Positions 25,963 to 35,727 of a stretch of 64,000 nucleotides of DNA are shown piece after piece. The stretch is taken from NCBI RefSeq assembly GCF_015245355.1, contig NZ_CP063311.1, positions 2,515,217 through 2,579,216 on the forward strand, given 5' to 3'. Position 1 is the first letter of the stretch. Each line of letters begins with the position of its first letter. A program made the position numbers and the translations under genes. The stretch is from Anabaenopsis elenkinii CCIBt3563 (GTDB taxonomy: Bacteria > Cyanobacteriota > Cyanobacteriia > Cyanobacteriales > Nostocaceae). The notes beneath the pieces were generated by a model, which did not search any database, was not told the DNA's origin, and saw only the letters and a program-made list of their open reading frames with translations.

Positions 25963-26772
25963 TCATCTACCTAAAAATAAAACTTCTAACTGATCTTGGC
26001 AGTTAACTTGTAATTGTAGGGAAGCATTGCCGCTGTTAATGGCAATTTCTACCCAGCCATGACTACCAACTAAAGCCCCGGCTTCGCCGACTTTGACATC
26101 ACTATAAGTCACACATCCGGGTATAGTCAAGCCAGAAACTTGCACAGACCAATTTTTACCTAAGACGTATTCCCCAGGAATATTACTAATTAAGTTACCA
26201 AAAGTATCAATATATTGAATGTAACCCCTAACTCCGGTGTTGGTTTTCTGACATTGCCCAAGATCCAACTTGACCAAAGAGGCGGTATCAATTTCTGCTC
26301 CCAGATGTTTTAAATCAATCTCACCAGCCAGATGAGCGCCCACAGGTGCAAAGATATCTCTACCGTGGAAGGTGTGGCTGGGTTGGGGTGTGCGCCAATA
26401 TTGAGAGTTAGTCAGTTCTACGGCGCGAGTTGCCGGACTTTGAGACAATACACCGCTAAATATACCATTATCTGGCCCTACTAGCAAGCCTTGGGGAAAT
26501 TCTAGGGCGATCGCTCGGCGTTGACTTCCTACTCCCGGGTCTACCACGGCGACATATACTGTACCTACTGGGAAATAGGGGTAAGCGTTCATCAGACAAA
26601 ACCGCGCCGCGGCGATATTTTGCCGCGGTATTTGATGTGTCAAATCAACTACCCTAATATGGGGATTGATTTGGGCGATCGCACCTTTCATGACACTTAC
26701 ATAAACATCGCGATCGCCAAAATCGCTGATCAGTGCCAGAATAGATGATTGATTGATATGTGTTTGAGACAT
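25963..26772 (-). CDS. S-adenosylmethionine hydroxide adenosyltransferase (DUF62) family protein
   Basis: Members of this family use water to split S-adenosylmethionine into adenosine and methionine; relatives are fluorinases and chlorinases. The protein (269 residues from ATG 26772) shows LISDFGDRDVYVSVMKGAI, DLTHQIPRQNI, YVAVVDPGVGSQRRAIAL, GPDNGIFSGVL and the Asp-Arg-His-type motif FHGRDIFAPVGAHLA, then a C-terminal beta-barrel domain (GYIQYIDTFGNLISNI). The motif set favours the hydrolase branch rather than halogenases. A start 19 codons upstream (26829) is open but the added residues match nothing I know. It lies downstream of the PRC-barrel gene on the same strand. Confidence 0.88.
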   Translation of the reverse strand: MSQTHINQSSILALISDFGDRDVYVSVMKGAIAQINPHIRVVDLTHQIPRQNIAAARFCLMNAYPYFPVGTVYVAVVDPGVGSQRRAIALEFPQGLLVGPDNGIFSGVLSQSPATRAVELTNSQYWRTPQPSHTFHGRDIFAPVGAHLAGEIDLKHLGAEIDTASLVKLDLGQCQKTNTGVRGYIQYIDTFGNLISNIPGEYVLGKNWSVQVSGLTIPGCVTYSDVKVGEAGALVGSHGWVEIAINSGNASLQLQVNCQDQLEVLFLGR

Positions 26773-26835
26773 GAAACTAAGGGAGCAGGGGGTAGGGGAT
26801 AGGATACCCCCAAAATTGATCCACTGCAATAATCA

Positions 26836-27774
26836 TCAAGTCTTTCTTTTCCGGGAGCGTTGATTATTTTTCTTCACATCTAACTCTTCCCGACGCAGTT
26901 GTTCTTGAGCCTCAACTGTATCTGTTTCTACCACCTTTTTAACTTCCACTTCTTCCCGTACAACAGCTTCCTTGCGTATTTCTGGGGTTTCTTCGTAAAT
27001 ATCCACCCGTGCAACTTCACCTTCACGAAAATCAACTTCACCGGGGGCCGCTATGCGTCCCGCATCTGTGGGAGTAGTGCGTTCAATGACTACCCGTTCT
27101 CTTTCCACTGGTACAGAAACTTTGGCTGTATCTGTTTCCACGTGCTTACCAACTGCAACCTCTCCGGTTTTCATCCGGGATTTATCAGCAACTAACCTTT
27201 CTTCATAAAGTTTGAGATGTTGGTGATTTTGCTCATTTATGTTATATAAATACGGCTCTTGGTCGTAAGTATAAGTATCACGCCTGGGGGCTGTAGTCTC
27301 AGCATAAGCTGATGGAGTATCTAAAGGTGCTGTAGTCTCAGCATAAGCTGATGGAGTATCTAAAGGTGCTGTAGCCTCTACAGGTGTGGAAGTTTCTAAA
27401 GGTGTTTCTGCAAAGGGAGGGCGATAAACTCCCCGTACCCGCTCTTCATAATCGTAGTCAACCCGTTCGAGTTCGTCAAACTGCGGTAGGCTTTCTACTT
27501 GCTCTCGGGTAAGTCCTGTAGCATACACCCGTCGATCACCATAGCTAATGCGGGAGCGGCCAATTGGTAATAACACCTGTTTACCAAAAACCCAAAAACC
27601 TGTATCAACAACCAGATAACGAAAATGTCCTGTATCATCTACTAAAATATTGTTGACTGTGCCGACTTTTTCGTTATTAACATCCGAGTAAACATCGAAA
27701 TCTCGGATTTCATAATTATCAAATTCAGTACTTGTATACCCAGGACTCAAGTCTGCAAGTTTATAAAGAACCAT
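26836..27774 (-). CDS. PRC-barrel and DUF2382 protein
   Basis: The 312-residue protein has an N-terminal PRC-barrel (about 1-95: YEIRDFDVYSDVNNEKVGTVNNILVDDTGHFRYLVVD) and a C-terminal DUF2382 domain (about 180-290: YEERLVADKSRMKTGEVAVGKHVET..VSVPVERERVVIER). A low-complexity linker contains two copies of a 13-residue unit (TAPLDTPSAYAET), encoded by an exact 39-bp tandem repeat at 27291-27368. Proteins of this layout are abundant in cyanobacteria and other stress-tolerant bacteria; the function is not established, though links to stress response are often suggested. The C-terminus is highly basic (NNQRSRKRKT). Confidence 0.85.
   Translation of the reverse strand: MVLYKLADLSPGYTSTEFDNYEIRDFDVYSDVNNEKVGTVNNILVDDTGHFRYLVVDTGFWVFGKQVLLPIGRSRISYGDRRVYATGLTREQVESLPQFDELERVDYDYEERVRGVYRPPFAETPLETSTPVEATAPLDTPSAYAETTAPLDTPSAYAETTAPRRDTYTYDQEPYLYNINEQNHQHLKLYEERLVADKSRMKTGEVAVGKHVETDTAKVSVPVERERVVIERTTPTDAGRIAAPGEVDFREGEVARVDIYEETPEIRKEAVVREEVEVKKVVETDTVEAQEQLRREELDVKKNNQRSRKRKT
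27291..27368 (-). repeat. 39-bp in-frame tandem repeat, two copies
   Basis: The unit starting CTGTAGTCTCAGCATAAGCT is repeated exactly at 27291-27329 and 27330-27368, with a partial third copy after it. It encodes 13 residues in the linker of the PRC-barrel protein, so copy number can change without breaking the frame. Confidence 0.9.
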
Positions 27775-28098
27775 ATTACTATTTACCTAAATCTCCACTT
27801 ATTACAATCCTAAGATAAGTCAGATGTGATTATGTCTTGCTAGCGGGTGAGTTTGCGGAAGTTGTAATTTACTACTTCTAGCAGATTGACTGGTTAACAA
27901 AATACTCAAATATATTTCTGAGGGAAGAGCCTATACACCAGTTGGTAATATTTACCTTAGCCATAAGGTGCTGCCTAATTTGAGATATAACTGTTTGAAT
28001 CGATAGATAGATAACTATAGTAAATATCTGAAATATTATCAGTATAGATTAAATTTCAAGCTAATTAATTTGATTTAAATTAATGGAGGTATGTTTAA
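27775..28098. promoter_or_regulatory. Divergent promoter region
   Basis: These 324 bp between the PRC-barrel and SLH genes are AT-rich with no coding frame. GGAGG at 28085-28089 is a good ribosome-binding site for the SLH gene. I see no strong operator palindrome. Confidence 0.4.
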
Positions 28099-28896
28099 AT
28101 GTCTACTGGATTTAGTACATCCTTATTCGCCCTAGGGCTAGCAGTAAGTTTAACATCTCCAGTTTTAGCACAGAATACTTTTCGTGATGTTCCTGGGGAC
28201 TATTGGGCGCAACCATTCATTGAGCGTTTAGCCCAAAGAAATATTGTTGTCGGATATCCAGATGGGACATTCCGACCCGAACAAGCTGTACAACGTGATG
28301 AGTTCGCGGCGATGCTTCGTCAAGCATTTGACCAAGAAGCAGTGCGGGAAATTGAAGATGGGAGTGTTTTCGCCGATGTACCTCCAGGATATTGGGCTTC
28401 TCCAGCTATTGAGGAAGCCTATCAGCAGGGATTTATGAGCGCTTATCCGGGTGGTTTCTTTGCTCCCAATCAACCAGTTTCCAGACTAGAGGCTCTAGTC
28501 ACCCTCACTAGAGGCTTGAATTTAACACCGGAAACTCGGCGGGTTGCGAGAAGACCGAGATACTTACCCCTGGCGATGACTTCTTTAATGCAGCCTTTAG
28601 TAGTAGCACCGGTACCCAGTACACCTATGGCTGCACTGGCGCGGGATTATTATACAGATGCCGAACAAATTCCCGAGTATGCTCTTAATGATGTAGGCAT
28701 AGCTACACAGCGAAATATGGTGGTTAATTATCCCAATCCTAGGGTACTTAATCCTAATCAGGCTTTGAGGCGTTCTACTGCTGCGGCTTTTATCCACCAA
28801 GCTCTAGTAGATCAGGGGAGAATGGAACCTCTACCTAGTGATGTGGCGGCTTATAATTATATTGTGCGTCCAGAGGTTACCCGGGCTGGTCGGTAG
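28099..28896 (+). CDS. Exported protein with SLH-type domains
   Basis: The 265-residue protein has a signal peptide (about 1-25, ending SPVLAQ) and two S-layer-homology-type units: FRDVPGDYWAQPFIERLAQRNIVVGYPDGTFRPEQAVQRDEFAAML (about 28-75) and FADVPPGYWASPAIEEAYQQGFMSAYPGGFFAPNQPVSR (about 92-130). A more divergent third unit (YALNDVGIATQRNMVVNYPNPRVLNPNQALRRSTAAAFIHQAL) lies near the C-terminus. SLH units bind cell-wall polysaccharide and anchor proteins at the cell surface. No enzymatic domain is attached. The ATG is supported by GGAGG nine bases upstream. Confidence 0.85.
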   Translation: MSTGFSTSLFALGLAVSLTSPVLAQNTFRDVPGDYWAQPFIERLAQRNIVVGYPDGTFRPEQAVQRDEFAAMLRQAFDQEAVREIEDGSVFADVPPGYWASPAIEEAYQQGFMSAYPGGFFAPNQPVSRLEALVTLTRGLNLTPETRRVARRPRYLPLAMTSLMQPLVVAPVPSTPMAALARDYYTDAEQIPEYALNDVGIATQRNMVVNYPNPRVLNPNQALRRSTAAAFIHQALVDQGRMEPLPSDVAAYNYIVRPEVTRAGR

Positions 28897-28912
28897 TTGC
28901 TGGGTGAACGGT

Positions 28913-28936
28913 AGGGACAATTGATTAACTGTCCCT
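28913..28936. terminator. Hairpin between convergent SLH and aspS genes
   Basis: AGGGACA (28913-28919) pairs with TGTCCCT (28930-28936). It lies in the 54-bp gap between two convergent stop codons and may end both transcripts. No T-run is obvious. Confidence 0.5.
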
Positions 28937-28950
28937 AGGTTCGGGTGTGG

Positions 28951-30738
28951 TTAGGGTTTTGGTTTGTAGGTAGATGCAACGTTTAATTCTTTGAGTTGCT
29001 TGACATCTACGCCAGAAGGTGCATCTGTGAGCAAACAACGGGCTTGTTGTGTTTTGGGGAAAGCGATGACATCCCGAATGGATTCCTCACCGGCTAGTAA
29101 CATAACTAAACGGTCTAAACCATAGGCAATTCCACCATGGGGGGGTGTGCCATATTCAAAGGCTTCGAGGAGAAAGCCAAATTTATCATGGGCTTCTGCG
29201 GTAGATAAACCAATAGCTGCAAATACTTGCTGTTGAATGTCCCCTTGATAAATTCGCAGACTACCGCCGCCAATTTCTAAGCCGTTTAATACTAGGTCGT
29301 AGGCTTGGGCGCGGGCGGTTTTTAGGTCACTCACATCTTCGGGATGGGGTGCTGTAAAGGGGTGGTGTAGTGCTTCGAGGCGTTTCTCTTCGGCGTTCCA
29401 CTCGAACATGGGGAAGTCTGTAATCCAGAGTAAGTTAATTTTTTCGGGATTGATTAATTTAAATTCTCTGGCGACGACTTGGCGTAATCTGTCTAGGGTT
29501 TTATTAACTGTGGCGGTGTCACCAGCGCCAAATAATAATAAATGTCCGGGTTTTGCACCGGTACGCTGCAAGATTTCCTGTTTTTGCTCTGGGGTGAGGT
29601 TGTCTTTAATAGCGCCTATGGTGTCGATTTCGCCATGTTCGCGGACGCGGATAAAAGCTAAACCTTTGGCTCCAGCTTCGGTAGCTTCTTTGAATAGGTC
29701 ACCGCCTGGTTTGATGCGGACGTTAGAAATTAGGTCGTTACCTTGGGGTATGGGCAGTATTTTAACAGTACCACCATGGGCGATCGCATCTCGAAAGACT
29801 TTAAAACCGGAGTCTTGGAGGATATCGGAGACATTGACTAATTCCAAGCCATAGCGGGTATCTGGTTTATCAGTACCATAGCGTTCCATGGCTTGGGCGT
29901 AGGTGAGACGGGGAAATGGTAAGTTTAGCTCTATGCCTTTAACTGTTTTAAAGATATGAGCCACTAATTTTTCATTGAGGGCGATAATTTCCTCTTGAGA
30001 CATGAAACTCATTTCCATGTCTAACTGAGTAAATTCTGGTTGTCTGTCGGCGCGCAGGTCTTCATCACGGAAGCAACGGGCAATCTGATAATATCTATCC
30101 ATGCCCGATACCATGAGGATTTGTTTAAATAGCTGGGGTGATTGGGGTAAGGCAAACCACTCCCCGGGGTTGGAGCGACTGGGTAAGATGTAATCCCTGG
30201 CACCTTCGGGGGTGGAACGGGTGAGTACGGGGGTTTCTATTTCTATGAACCCTTCCAGGTCTTCTAGGTAGCGACGCATGGCTTTAACGACTTGATGACG
30301 CAATTGCATATTGTGCGCCATGCGCTCCCGTCGTAAATCCAAATAACGATACCTCAGCCGCAGGTCTTCCCGGACATTTTCGGTTTCCACGGTGGAAACT
30401 TGAAATGGTAGCTGTTTGCGAACCCCGTTAAGTAGTGTAATTTTATCCGCGTAGATTTCTACTTCGCCGCTGGGGATGCGGGGATTTAAGGATTCCTCCG
30501 GCCGTTGTGTGACTCTCCCGCTAATTTCCACAACGTATTCATTGCGCAGAGTGTTAGCCTGTTGGTAGGAATCTGGGGTGCGTTGGGGGTCGCTAACGAT
30601 TTGCACAATCCCAGAGCGATCGCGCAAATCTAAGAAGATCACGCCCCCATGATCGCGGCGACGGTCTACCCATCCATACAAGGTAACAGTTTCTCCAATA
30701 TGTTTTTTTCGGAGTTCGCCGCAATAGTGAGTTCGCAT
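28951..30738 (-). CDS. aspS: Aspartyl-tRNA synthetase
   Basis: The enzyme charges tRNA-Asp (and possibly tRNA-Asn in organisms using the indirect route). The 595-residue protein has the N-terminal OB-fold anticodon-binding domain ([26 protein letters not shown]), class II motif 2 ([30 protein letters not shown]), a bacterial-type GAD insertion (about 290-420) and motif 3 ([28 protein letters not shown]). Length and inserts are those of bacterial AspRS. It is transcribed alone; the next gene upstream on this strand (sugar-binding lipoprotein) is 119 bp away. Confidence 0.97.
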   Translation of the reverse strand: MRTHYCGELRKKHIGETVTLYGWVDRRRDHGGVIFLDLRDRSGIVQIVSDPQRTPDSYQQANTLRNEYVVEISGRVTQRPEESLNPRIPSGEVEIYADKITLLNGVRKQLPFQVSTVETENVREDLRLRYRYLDLRRERMAHNMQLRHQVVKAMRRYLEDLEGFIEIETPVLTRSTPEGARDYILPSRSNPGEWFALPQSPQLFKQILMVSGMDRYYQIARCFRDEDLRADRQPEFTQLDMEMSFMSQEEIIALNEKLVAHIFKTVKGIELNLPFPRLTYAQAMERYGTDKPDTRYGLELVNVSDILQDSGFKVFRDAIAHGGTVKILPIPQGNDLISNVRIKPGGDLFKEATEAGAKGLAFIRVREHGEIDTIGAIKDNLTPEQKQEILQRTGAKPGHLLLFGAGDTATVNKTLDRLRQVVAREFKLINPEKINLLWITDFPMFEWNAEEKRLEALHHPFTAPHPEDVSDLKTARAQAYDLVLNGLEIGGGSLRIYQGDIQQQVFAAIGLSTAEAHDKFGFLLEAFEYGTPPHGGIAYGLDRLVMLLAGEESIRDVIAFPKTQQARCLLTDAPSGVDVKQLKELNVASTYKPKP

Positions 30739-30857
30739 AGGTGTTAGTTTGATTCTGTCGGGCTAGATGGGTTAGTAAATGTCAAGGCTTTCCCATTATC
30801 TAGCATCAATAGTAATTGTAGTTGTTACAGGTTCAGAAAAAAATTTTTTTGTGGCTT

Positions 30858-32180
30858 TTACTTTACATTCTGCCAAATCAGTTCTAACCGTTCTTGGGCT
30901 ACTTGCAAAGCTTTTGCTGGGGGTTGACCGAGCAAGCTGGACTCGATGGCTCTACCTAAGCTGTCGGATAAACGACTATATCCGGCAATAATCGGTCTAG
31001 CGCCTGCTGTGTGCATTTGGTCAATGAAGACTTTTAACCAAGGTTTGGTGGCTGCATATTCCTGATAGGCTTGACTTTGAGCGGATTTGAGGTTAACTGG
31101 TAAAAAACCTGTGCCAATACTCCATTCTGTTTGGAACTGTTCACTTAAAACATACTCTAAAAACTTCTGGGCGGCGGCTTCTCTTTCGGGTGTAGTTTTC
31201 ATGACATACATATTTCCCGTTCCTGTGACTGTGGCTTGTGTCACACTTCCGGGAATGGGAAACACATCATAATCAATGTTAGACTTAGTAATATAAGTCC
31301 AAGGGCCGGTAATTTGCATTGCTACACGCCCGCTTAAAAAGCCATCTTCTTCATAACCCCTTTCTGGGGGTGAAAGGATAGCTGAACCGTCTTGTAATAG
31401 GTCTTGCCAAAATTGTAAGGCGTCGATCGCCCCTGGGTTTGTCAGGTTGGGCTGATGATTGCTGACTACCTCCCCCCCAGCACTCAATAAAAAGGGAAAC
31501 CAACTAAATACAGTCCATTCGCCCTTACCCAAAGGTAGTAATATTCCATACTGTTCTGGTATGCGATCGCCATTCCGGTCTATGGTGAGTTTTTTGGCCG
31601 CTGCTCTGAGTTCTTCCCATGTCTTGGGTGTCTGGGTGATTCCTGCCGCTTGGAAAAGTTGGGGACGGTAGAAAATACCTATATTGCTAGTATAAAGAGG
31701 AATCGACCACAGTTGATTGTTTAATGTTAACTCCTCAAATAAATTGGGGTTAACTTCCGACTTACCTGGGAAGGTGGCTAACCAGTCATCTAAGGGGCGA
31801 ATTGCTCCTAATTCCACTAACTGGCCGGTAATTTGGGGAGAAAAGCTGAGAATATCCGGGGGGACATTCCCCACCACTGCGGCGAGGATTTTCGGTAATT
31901 GGTCAAGTCCAGCAAAGATAGATTCTACCTGAATATCAGCATGAGTTTGATTAAATTTATCTACCAGTTTGTTAAACACATCCCGGTTAACTGGTGGATT
32001 AATGCCTTGCCAAAGTGTGAGGTGAATTACGCCATCGTCTTTTTGTGCTAAAGGTTGACAACCAGATAAGATGATCAGACAAAAGCCAAGCACAATTCCT
32101 AAAATTAATAGCCTCCTAGCAGCAGATATACACTGAGAAAAAAAACTGCTGATGGGATATAGTAAACTGTTAGTTGTCAT
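30858..32180 (-). CDS. ABC-transporter sugar-binding lipoprotein
   Basis: The 440-residue protein has a long N-terminal hydrophobic segment ending in a lipobox (IILSGC, Cys41), so it should be lipid-anchored outside the cytoplasmic membrane. The rest follows the family 1 extracellular solute-binding pattern for oligosaccharides: VIHLTLWQGINPPVNRDVFNKLVDKFNQTH, DILSFSPQITGQLVELGAI, WSIPLYTSNIGIFYRPQLF and GRVAMQITGPWTY. Such proteins deliver sugars to MalF/MalG-type permeases. No permease or ATPase gene lies nearby; partners must be elsewhere, as is common in cyanobacteria. The gene starts 9 bp after the upstream glycosyltransferase stop, so the two are probably co-transcribed. Confidence 0.88.
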   Translation of the reverse strand: MTTNSLLYPISSFFSQCISAARRLLILGIVLGFCLIILSGCQPLAQKDDGVIHLTLWQGINPPVNRDVFNKLVDKFNQTHADIQVESIFAGLDQLPKILAAVVGNVPPDILSFSPQITGQLVELGAIRPLDDWLATFPGKSEVNPNLFEELTLNNQLWSIPLYTSNIGIFYRPQLFQAAGITQTPKTWEELRAAAKKLTIDRNGDRIPEQYGILLPLGKGEWTVFSWFPFLLSAGGEVVSNHQPNLTNPGAIDALQFWQDLLQDGSAILSPPERGYEEDGFLSGRVAMQITGPWTYITKSNIDYDVFPIPGSVTQATVTGTGNMYVMKTTPEREAAAQKFLEYVLSEQFQTEWSIGTGFLPVNLKSAQSQAYQEYAATKPWLKVFIDQMHTAGARPIIAGYSRLSDSLGRAIESSLLGQPPAKALQVAQERLELIWQNVK

Positions 32181-32189
32181 ATCAACTAG

Positions 32190-32852
32190 TTAGCTAGATG
32201 GGGAAGTTTGCTCGAGAACGGTTTTAGTAATACTATCGCTGGCTCTGGTGTAAACATAAGTTTCTGGTTCGGTTATTTTTGCAGTGGAAAATATTTTCTT
32301 GACTCGTTCCCAAAAGTCTGTATCTTCTCCATAGGCAATATTATTAAATCCATTTAGTTCCAAAAAAACTTTTTTCTTGCCGAAAAATGTAGGACCTAAA
32401 ACACACTCCCTCAAGTTAATTGTTTTACCTGGCTGAAAATAGTCAACTACAAAAATCTCGTCATCGTAGTCAAATCCTCCTTGGATTATGTCTATTTCTG
32501 GGTGGGTGAGCATATATTCTAGACGGGATTCTAGGTGATGGGATTTGTAAGTATCATCACTGTCTATAAATGTAATATAATTCCCTAGTGATGATTGAAT
32601 ACCTATATTTTTAGAGTAGCCTAATTTACGATTACGATGTTTTAGATAACGAATATTAGGTAATCTTTGCAGATATGAGTCAACGAGTTCAAAGGTCTGG
32701 TCTTGACTACCATCGTCTACGACCAAAAGTTCCCAATCTTTAAAGGTTTGATTAATCACACTATCAATACAATTTTTGAGGTAACTTTCCCTGTTGTAGG
32801 TGCAAAGTATAACTGATATTTCTGGTTGGATATCGAAATTAATACTGCTCAT
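32190..32852 (-). CDS. Family 2 glycosyltransferase
   Basis: The 220-residue protein has a GT-A fold start (ISVILCTYNRESYLKNCIDSVINQTFKDWELLVVDDGSQD), a DXD-like metal site (ITFIDSDDTYKSHHLE) and an acceptor-side GEDTDFWERV motif. It is expected to transfer a sugar from a nucleotide donor during surface-glycan or glycoconjugate synthesis. The protein is short for the family but includes all core elements and has no membrane helix. It lies in a run of minus-strand genes with a methyltransferase and another glycosyltransferase upstream and a sugar-binding lipoprotein downstream. Confidence 0.88.
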   Translation of the reverse strand: MSSINFDIQPEISVILCTYNRESYLKNCIDSVINQTFKDWELLVVDDGSQDQTFELVDSYLQRLPNIRYLKHRNRKLGYSKNIGIQSSLGNYITFIDSDDTYKSHHLESRLEYMLTHPEIDIIQGGFDYDDEIFVVDYFQPGKTINLRECVLGPTFFGKKKVFLELNGFNNIAYGEDTDFWERVKKIFSTAKITEPETYVYTRASDSITKTVLEQTSPSS

Positions 32853-32917
32853 TGGTTTTGATCGTTAAAGGTATATTCGGAATTGATTGATGACAGATGT
32901 AGACAGATAATTTAGGT

Positions 32918-34033
32918 TTATTTTGTAGCCATTATACAAGTTGCCACGGCATAATCTGGATGATAGGCGTCTAATTCTTCTGTTGTCAGTTCTTCTACGG
33001 CAATTCCATGATAACTAGCAATGACAGTTGTGGGGTTACCGTAGATGTACAGTTGCTGTTGAGTATAGTTTCTAAAGATGTAAGCAAAAGCATCTGGTAA
33101 GGGTCGCCAGTAATCGGCGGGTGTAGCATGAACTCTAATGGCGCTTGGTACCATGGCGAAACATTTACCACCGGGTTTTAACCAAGTCAGCATGTTTTCT
33201 ACTGCTATCCAGGGCGCATAACAATGTTCTAAGACATTAAAAATAATTATGGAGTCAAAGGATTCTGGTTCAATGATTGATGGGTCGTGAACATCCCCAA
33301 CTATATCTACTCCCGGTCCAGGTTCTAAGTTGAGGATTTTGTATGATGTACCGGGGTTAATTTGATAAAAATCTTTATCTTTTGGAGTTCCTCCTATTTC
33401 TAGGACATTACCAATAATTTCATGTTTAACTTCCCCTATAAATTTATTCAGATAGTATCTGTCAATGGGTGTTCCTCTGGTTAATCCAAATGCTTGACAA
33501 ATAGGAACAGTTTTTTTCAAATCTCCCCAATTTAGAGAATGGGTAGCAACTGACAATAAACCAATTTTTTCTAGATACATAACTAATTGGCAAAAACTGT
33601 CAATACTGTTAATTTGATCTAGGTCGTTTTTGAGGTTATTTTCTGCAAAAAATTGTGTCAATACTTGGTAATTATTTTGGCTTAATGGTGCAAGTTCATA
33701 TTCATCTTCTTTTTCAATAAAGCTGCGGAAGCCTTTACCAAAAAGCGTGAGGCTTTTGTCTGATAAAAAGATGATAGCGTTATTGGTTAAATGTTGATAT
33801 TTTTCTATTTCTCTAGTAACTTGCTCGTTAATTGCGGCTGATTTTACTTGTTGAAATATTTGATAAGCTGATTTAATGTCATGCTCATGAACAAATATTT
33901 CTAAAATGGTTAACCAAGATTGATCAGGGATAATTTCTGGTGAGCGTTGACTCCAAGCAAAGATAGCATTTACTTGGTAATTTTCAATTTTTAAGAAGGC
34001 GTTGGGTATATATTGTTTAGCCATATTGTGCAA
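32918..34033 (-). CDS. SAM-dependent methyltransferase with unknown N-terminal domain
   Basis: In this 371-residue protein the C-terminal half carries a class I methyltransferase fold: NVLEIGGTPKDKDFY (motif I region, about 210), SYKILNLEPGPGVDIVGDVHD, FDSIIIFNVLEHCYAPWIAVENMLTWLKPGGKCFAMVPS (Methyltransf_11 pattern). The N-terminal 190 residues are helical and match nothing I recognise; they may bind the acceptor. The genomic setting among glycosyltransferases suggests methylation of a sugar or of a glycosylated compound. The substrate is not deducible. Confidence 0.75.
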   Translation of the reverse strand: MHNMAKQYIPNAFLKIENYQVNAIFAWSQRSPEIIPDQSWLTILEIFVHEHDIKSAYQIFQQVKSAAINEQVTREIEKYQHLTNNAIIFLSDKSLTLFGKGFRSFIEKEDEYELAPLSQNNYQVLTQFFAENNLKNDLDQINSIDSFCQLVMYLEKIGLLSVATHSLNWGDLKKTVPICQAFGLTRGTPIDRYYLNKFIGEVKHEIIGNVLEIGGTPKDKDFYQINPGTSYKILNLEPGPGVDIVGDVHDPSIIEPESFDSIIIFNVLEHCYAPWIAVENMLTWLKPGGKCFAMVPSAIRVHATPADYWRPLPDAFAYIFRNYTQQQLYIYGNPTTVIASYHGIAVEELTTEELDAYHPDYAVATCIMATK

Positions 34034-34074
34034 TTAGTTTGTTAGTTTTAGTAGATATTAATTTTGATAACCTG

Positions 34075-35352
34075 TCAATTTTTGGATTTTAAATTATTTG
34101 AGATTACCTCCTCAATAATATCCACAGCACGAGGAACACCTCCGGCTTTTTGAATAGCAGTTTTTAGTCTGAGTGCATTTTCTTGATAAGATGGTTGCGT
34201 TAGCACTTCTTGAATAGATTGGCGTAATCTATCAGTTGTCAAACGTGAAGGAGTAATAAATTGCCCTACACCACTCCAAGCAATACGGGAAGCAACTCCT
34301 GACTGATCATTAGCAGTAGGAATAGTCACCATAGGTACACCATAAAAAAGAGATTCTAACACCGTATTTGTCCCAGCGTGGCAAATAGTCAGACTGGCCT
34401 TTTGTAACAATTCTAATTGTGGTGCATATTTGACAAGGATGGGATTTCCCGGTAAGTTAGGCAATGCTTGAGTTTCTAATCCACCTCCCAGGGCAATAAC
34501 TAATTGTGCATCTAAACCTACACAAGCTTCAGCAATTTTATAGAAAATATCAGTGAGACGATTTTGTAATGTCCCCATTGAAGCATAAATTAAGGGTTGA
34601 TCATTCAATTTTTCATAGGGGAAATCAATTGGTTTTCTAACTGTAGGATCAAAGTGAGGTCCTGTAAAATGGAGGATTCCGTTTAAATTATGTCTTGGGT
34701 ATTCAAACTCTGGTGGTTGTTGACTAATAATTGCCAATTTGGAAACAGAATAAAAGTCATTAATATTCTCACAAGGAGGCATATTAGACTTTTGGCGATA
34801 TGCGGAAATCACCTTGTAAATAGGTTTAGCAAAACTACGAATTACCCCATAACCAACACGATTACGTAATCTTGACCACCAAGCAGGGTTATATTTCCAG
34901 GTTGTAAAAGCTGGGGGAATAGTATTATCAAACCCGTTGACTAAAGCAGAAGCAGCTGTAACAAAGGGAATATTTAGTAAGTCGGCAACAGTGCTTCCTC
35001 CGAATATACATTCATCAATTATCAGTGCTTCTATTCCTGCATCTTTAATAACTTGTGGGGCATCACGCAAAAATAAATGTGTTGTTTTTTCAGATAAATA
35101 AATTGTGTAACGCAATGCTGCCAACCCTGTTAACTTGCCTAGTTCTTCATAAAATTTTGCTGTTGTTCCTACGGGAAAATCAACTTGTGAAATAGGTCTA
35201 AATTCTAAGCCAGCAACTTTGGCATTTGCTTCTGCATCAGGCATACCCAATACTGTGACACGATGCCCTCGTCTTTGGAGTTCACGTCCTAAAGCAGTCA
35301 TTGTGTTTAAATGTCCAGTAGCAGCTGGGCAGATAGTACCGAAGTGTGTCAT
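34075..35352 (-). CDS. UDP-glycosyltransferase (GT1/MGT type)
   Basis: The 425-residue protein has the GT-B layout of family 1: N-terminal acceptor domain starting FGTICPAATGHLNTMTALGRELQRRGHRVTVLG and C-terminal donor domain with LIYASMGTLQN, VKYAPQLELLQKASLTICHAGTNTVLESLFYGVPMVTIPTANDQ and GVASRIAWSGVG. The C-terminal stretch is the UGT signature. Members glycosylate small lipophilic acceptors such as carotenoids (CrtX), macrolides or sterols. In cyanobacteria a carotenoid or glycolipid acceptor is plausible but not shown. It is co-directional with the methyltransferase gene 41 bp downstream. Confidence 0.88.
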   Translation of the reverse strand: MTHFGTICPAATGHLNTMTALGRELQRRGHRVTVLGMPDAEANAKVAGLEFRPISQVDFPVGTTAKFYEELGKLTGLAALRYTIYLSEKTTHLFLRDAPQVIKDAGIEALIIDECIFGGSTVADLLNIPFVTAASALVNGFDNTIPPAFTTWKYNPAWWSRLRNRVGYGVIRSFAKPIYKVISAYRQKSNMPPCENINDFYSVSKLAIISQQPPEFEYPRHNLNGILHFTGPHFDPTVRKPIDFPYEKLNDQPLIYASMGTLQNRLTDIFYKIAEACVGLDAQLVIALGGGLETQALPNLPGNPILVKYAPQLELLQKASLTICHAGTNTVLESLFYGVPMVTIPTANDQSGVASRIAWSGVGQFITPSRLTTDRLRQSIQEVLTQPSYQENALRLKTAIQKAGGVPRAVDIIEEVISNNLKSKN

Positions 35353-35405
35353 ACTTTTTCCATTTGTTTAATTATTGAAAACTATTCTTTCTACCTGTAG
35401 TATCT

Positions 35406-35727
35406 TCACAGACTGGCATGGGTATCATACCACGGTTCTATCACATTGAGTGCTTCTAAGAGCTTTTTACCTAGAGGAATATCATAAATAAACCCATTCA
35501 CTATTGTTTAGATTAGTATAGAAAGTAATGTCGCCATCTTGTGCGGCTATGGCGACATTAAGAAGTTGCAGTTGACCATCATTTATATAGGATTGTAGTC
35601 GCTTTTTTGTAGTTTGATAAAGCTGAGGATCAGCTTCTATACCCACTACTCGAAATCCTTTTTTTAAATAGTATTCAGTGTCTTCACCCAAATGAACACC
35701 CACATCAATTATTAAATTTTTATCCAT
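35406..35727 (-). pseudogene. Broken FkbM-family methyltransferase gene
   Basis: The first 81 codons (35482-35727) read MDKNLIIDVGVHLGEDTEYYLKKGFRVVGIEADP, the start of an FkbM-type SAM-dependent methyltransferase including the glycine-rich cofactor loop, then stop at SEWVYL. FkbM proteins are normally about 230-280 residues. After a one-base shift a second frame continues to 35406 (IYDIPLGKKLLEALNVIEPW..), which looks like the tail of a coding sequence, though not clearly of the same gene. The gene therefore lost its middle by deletion and is frameshifted. It closes the glycan cluster. Confidence 0.7.

Noticed and set aside
28951..30738. Long antisense frames inside aspS, gyrA, murF and other core genes.
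   Set aside because: They are shadows of strongly conserved genes on the other strand, with no motifs of their own.
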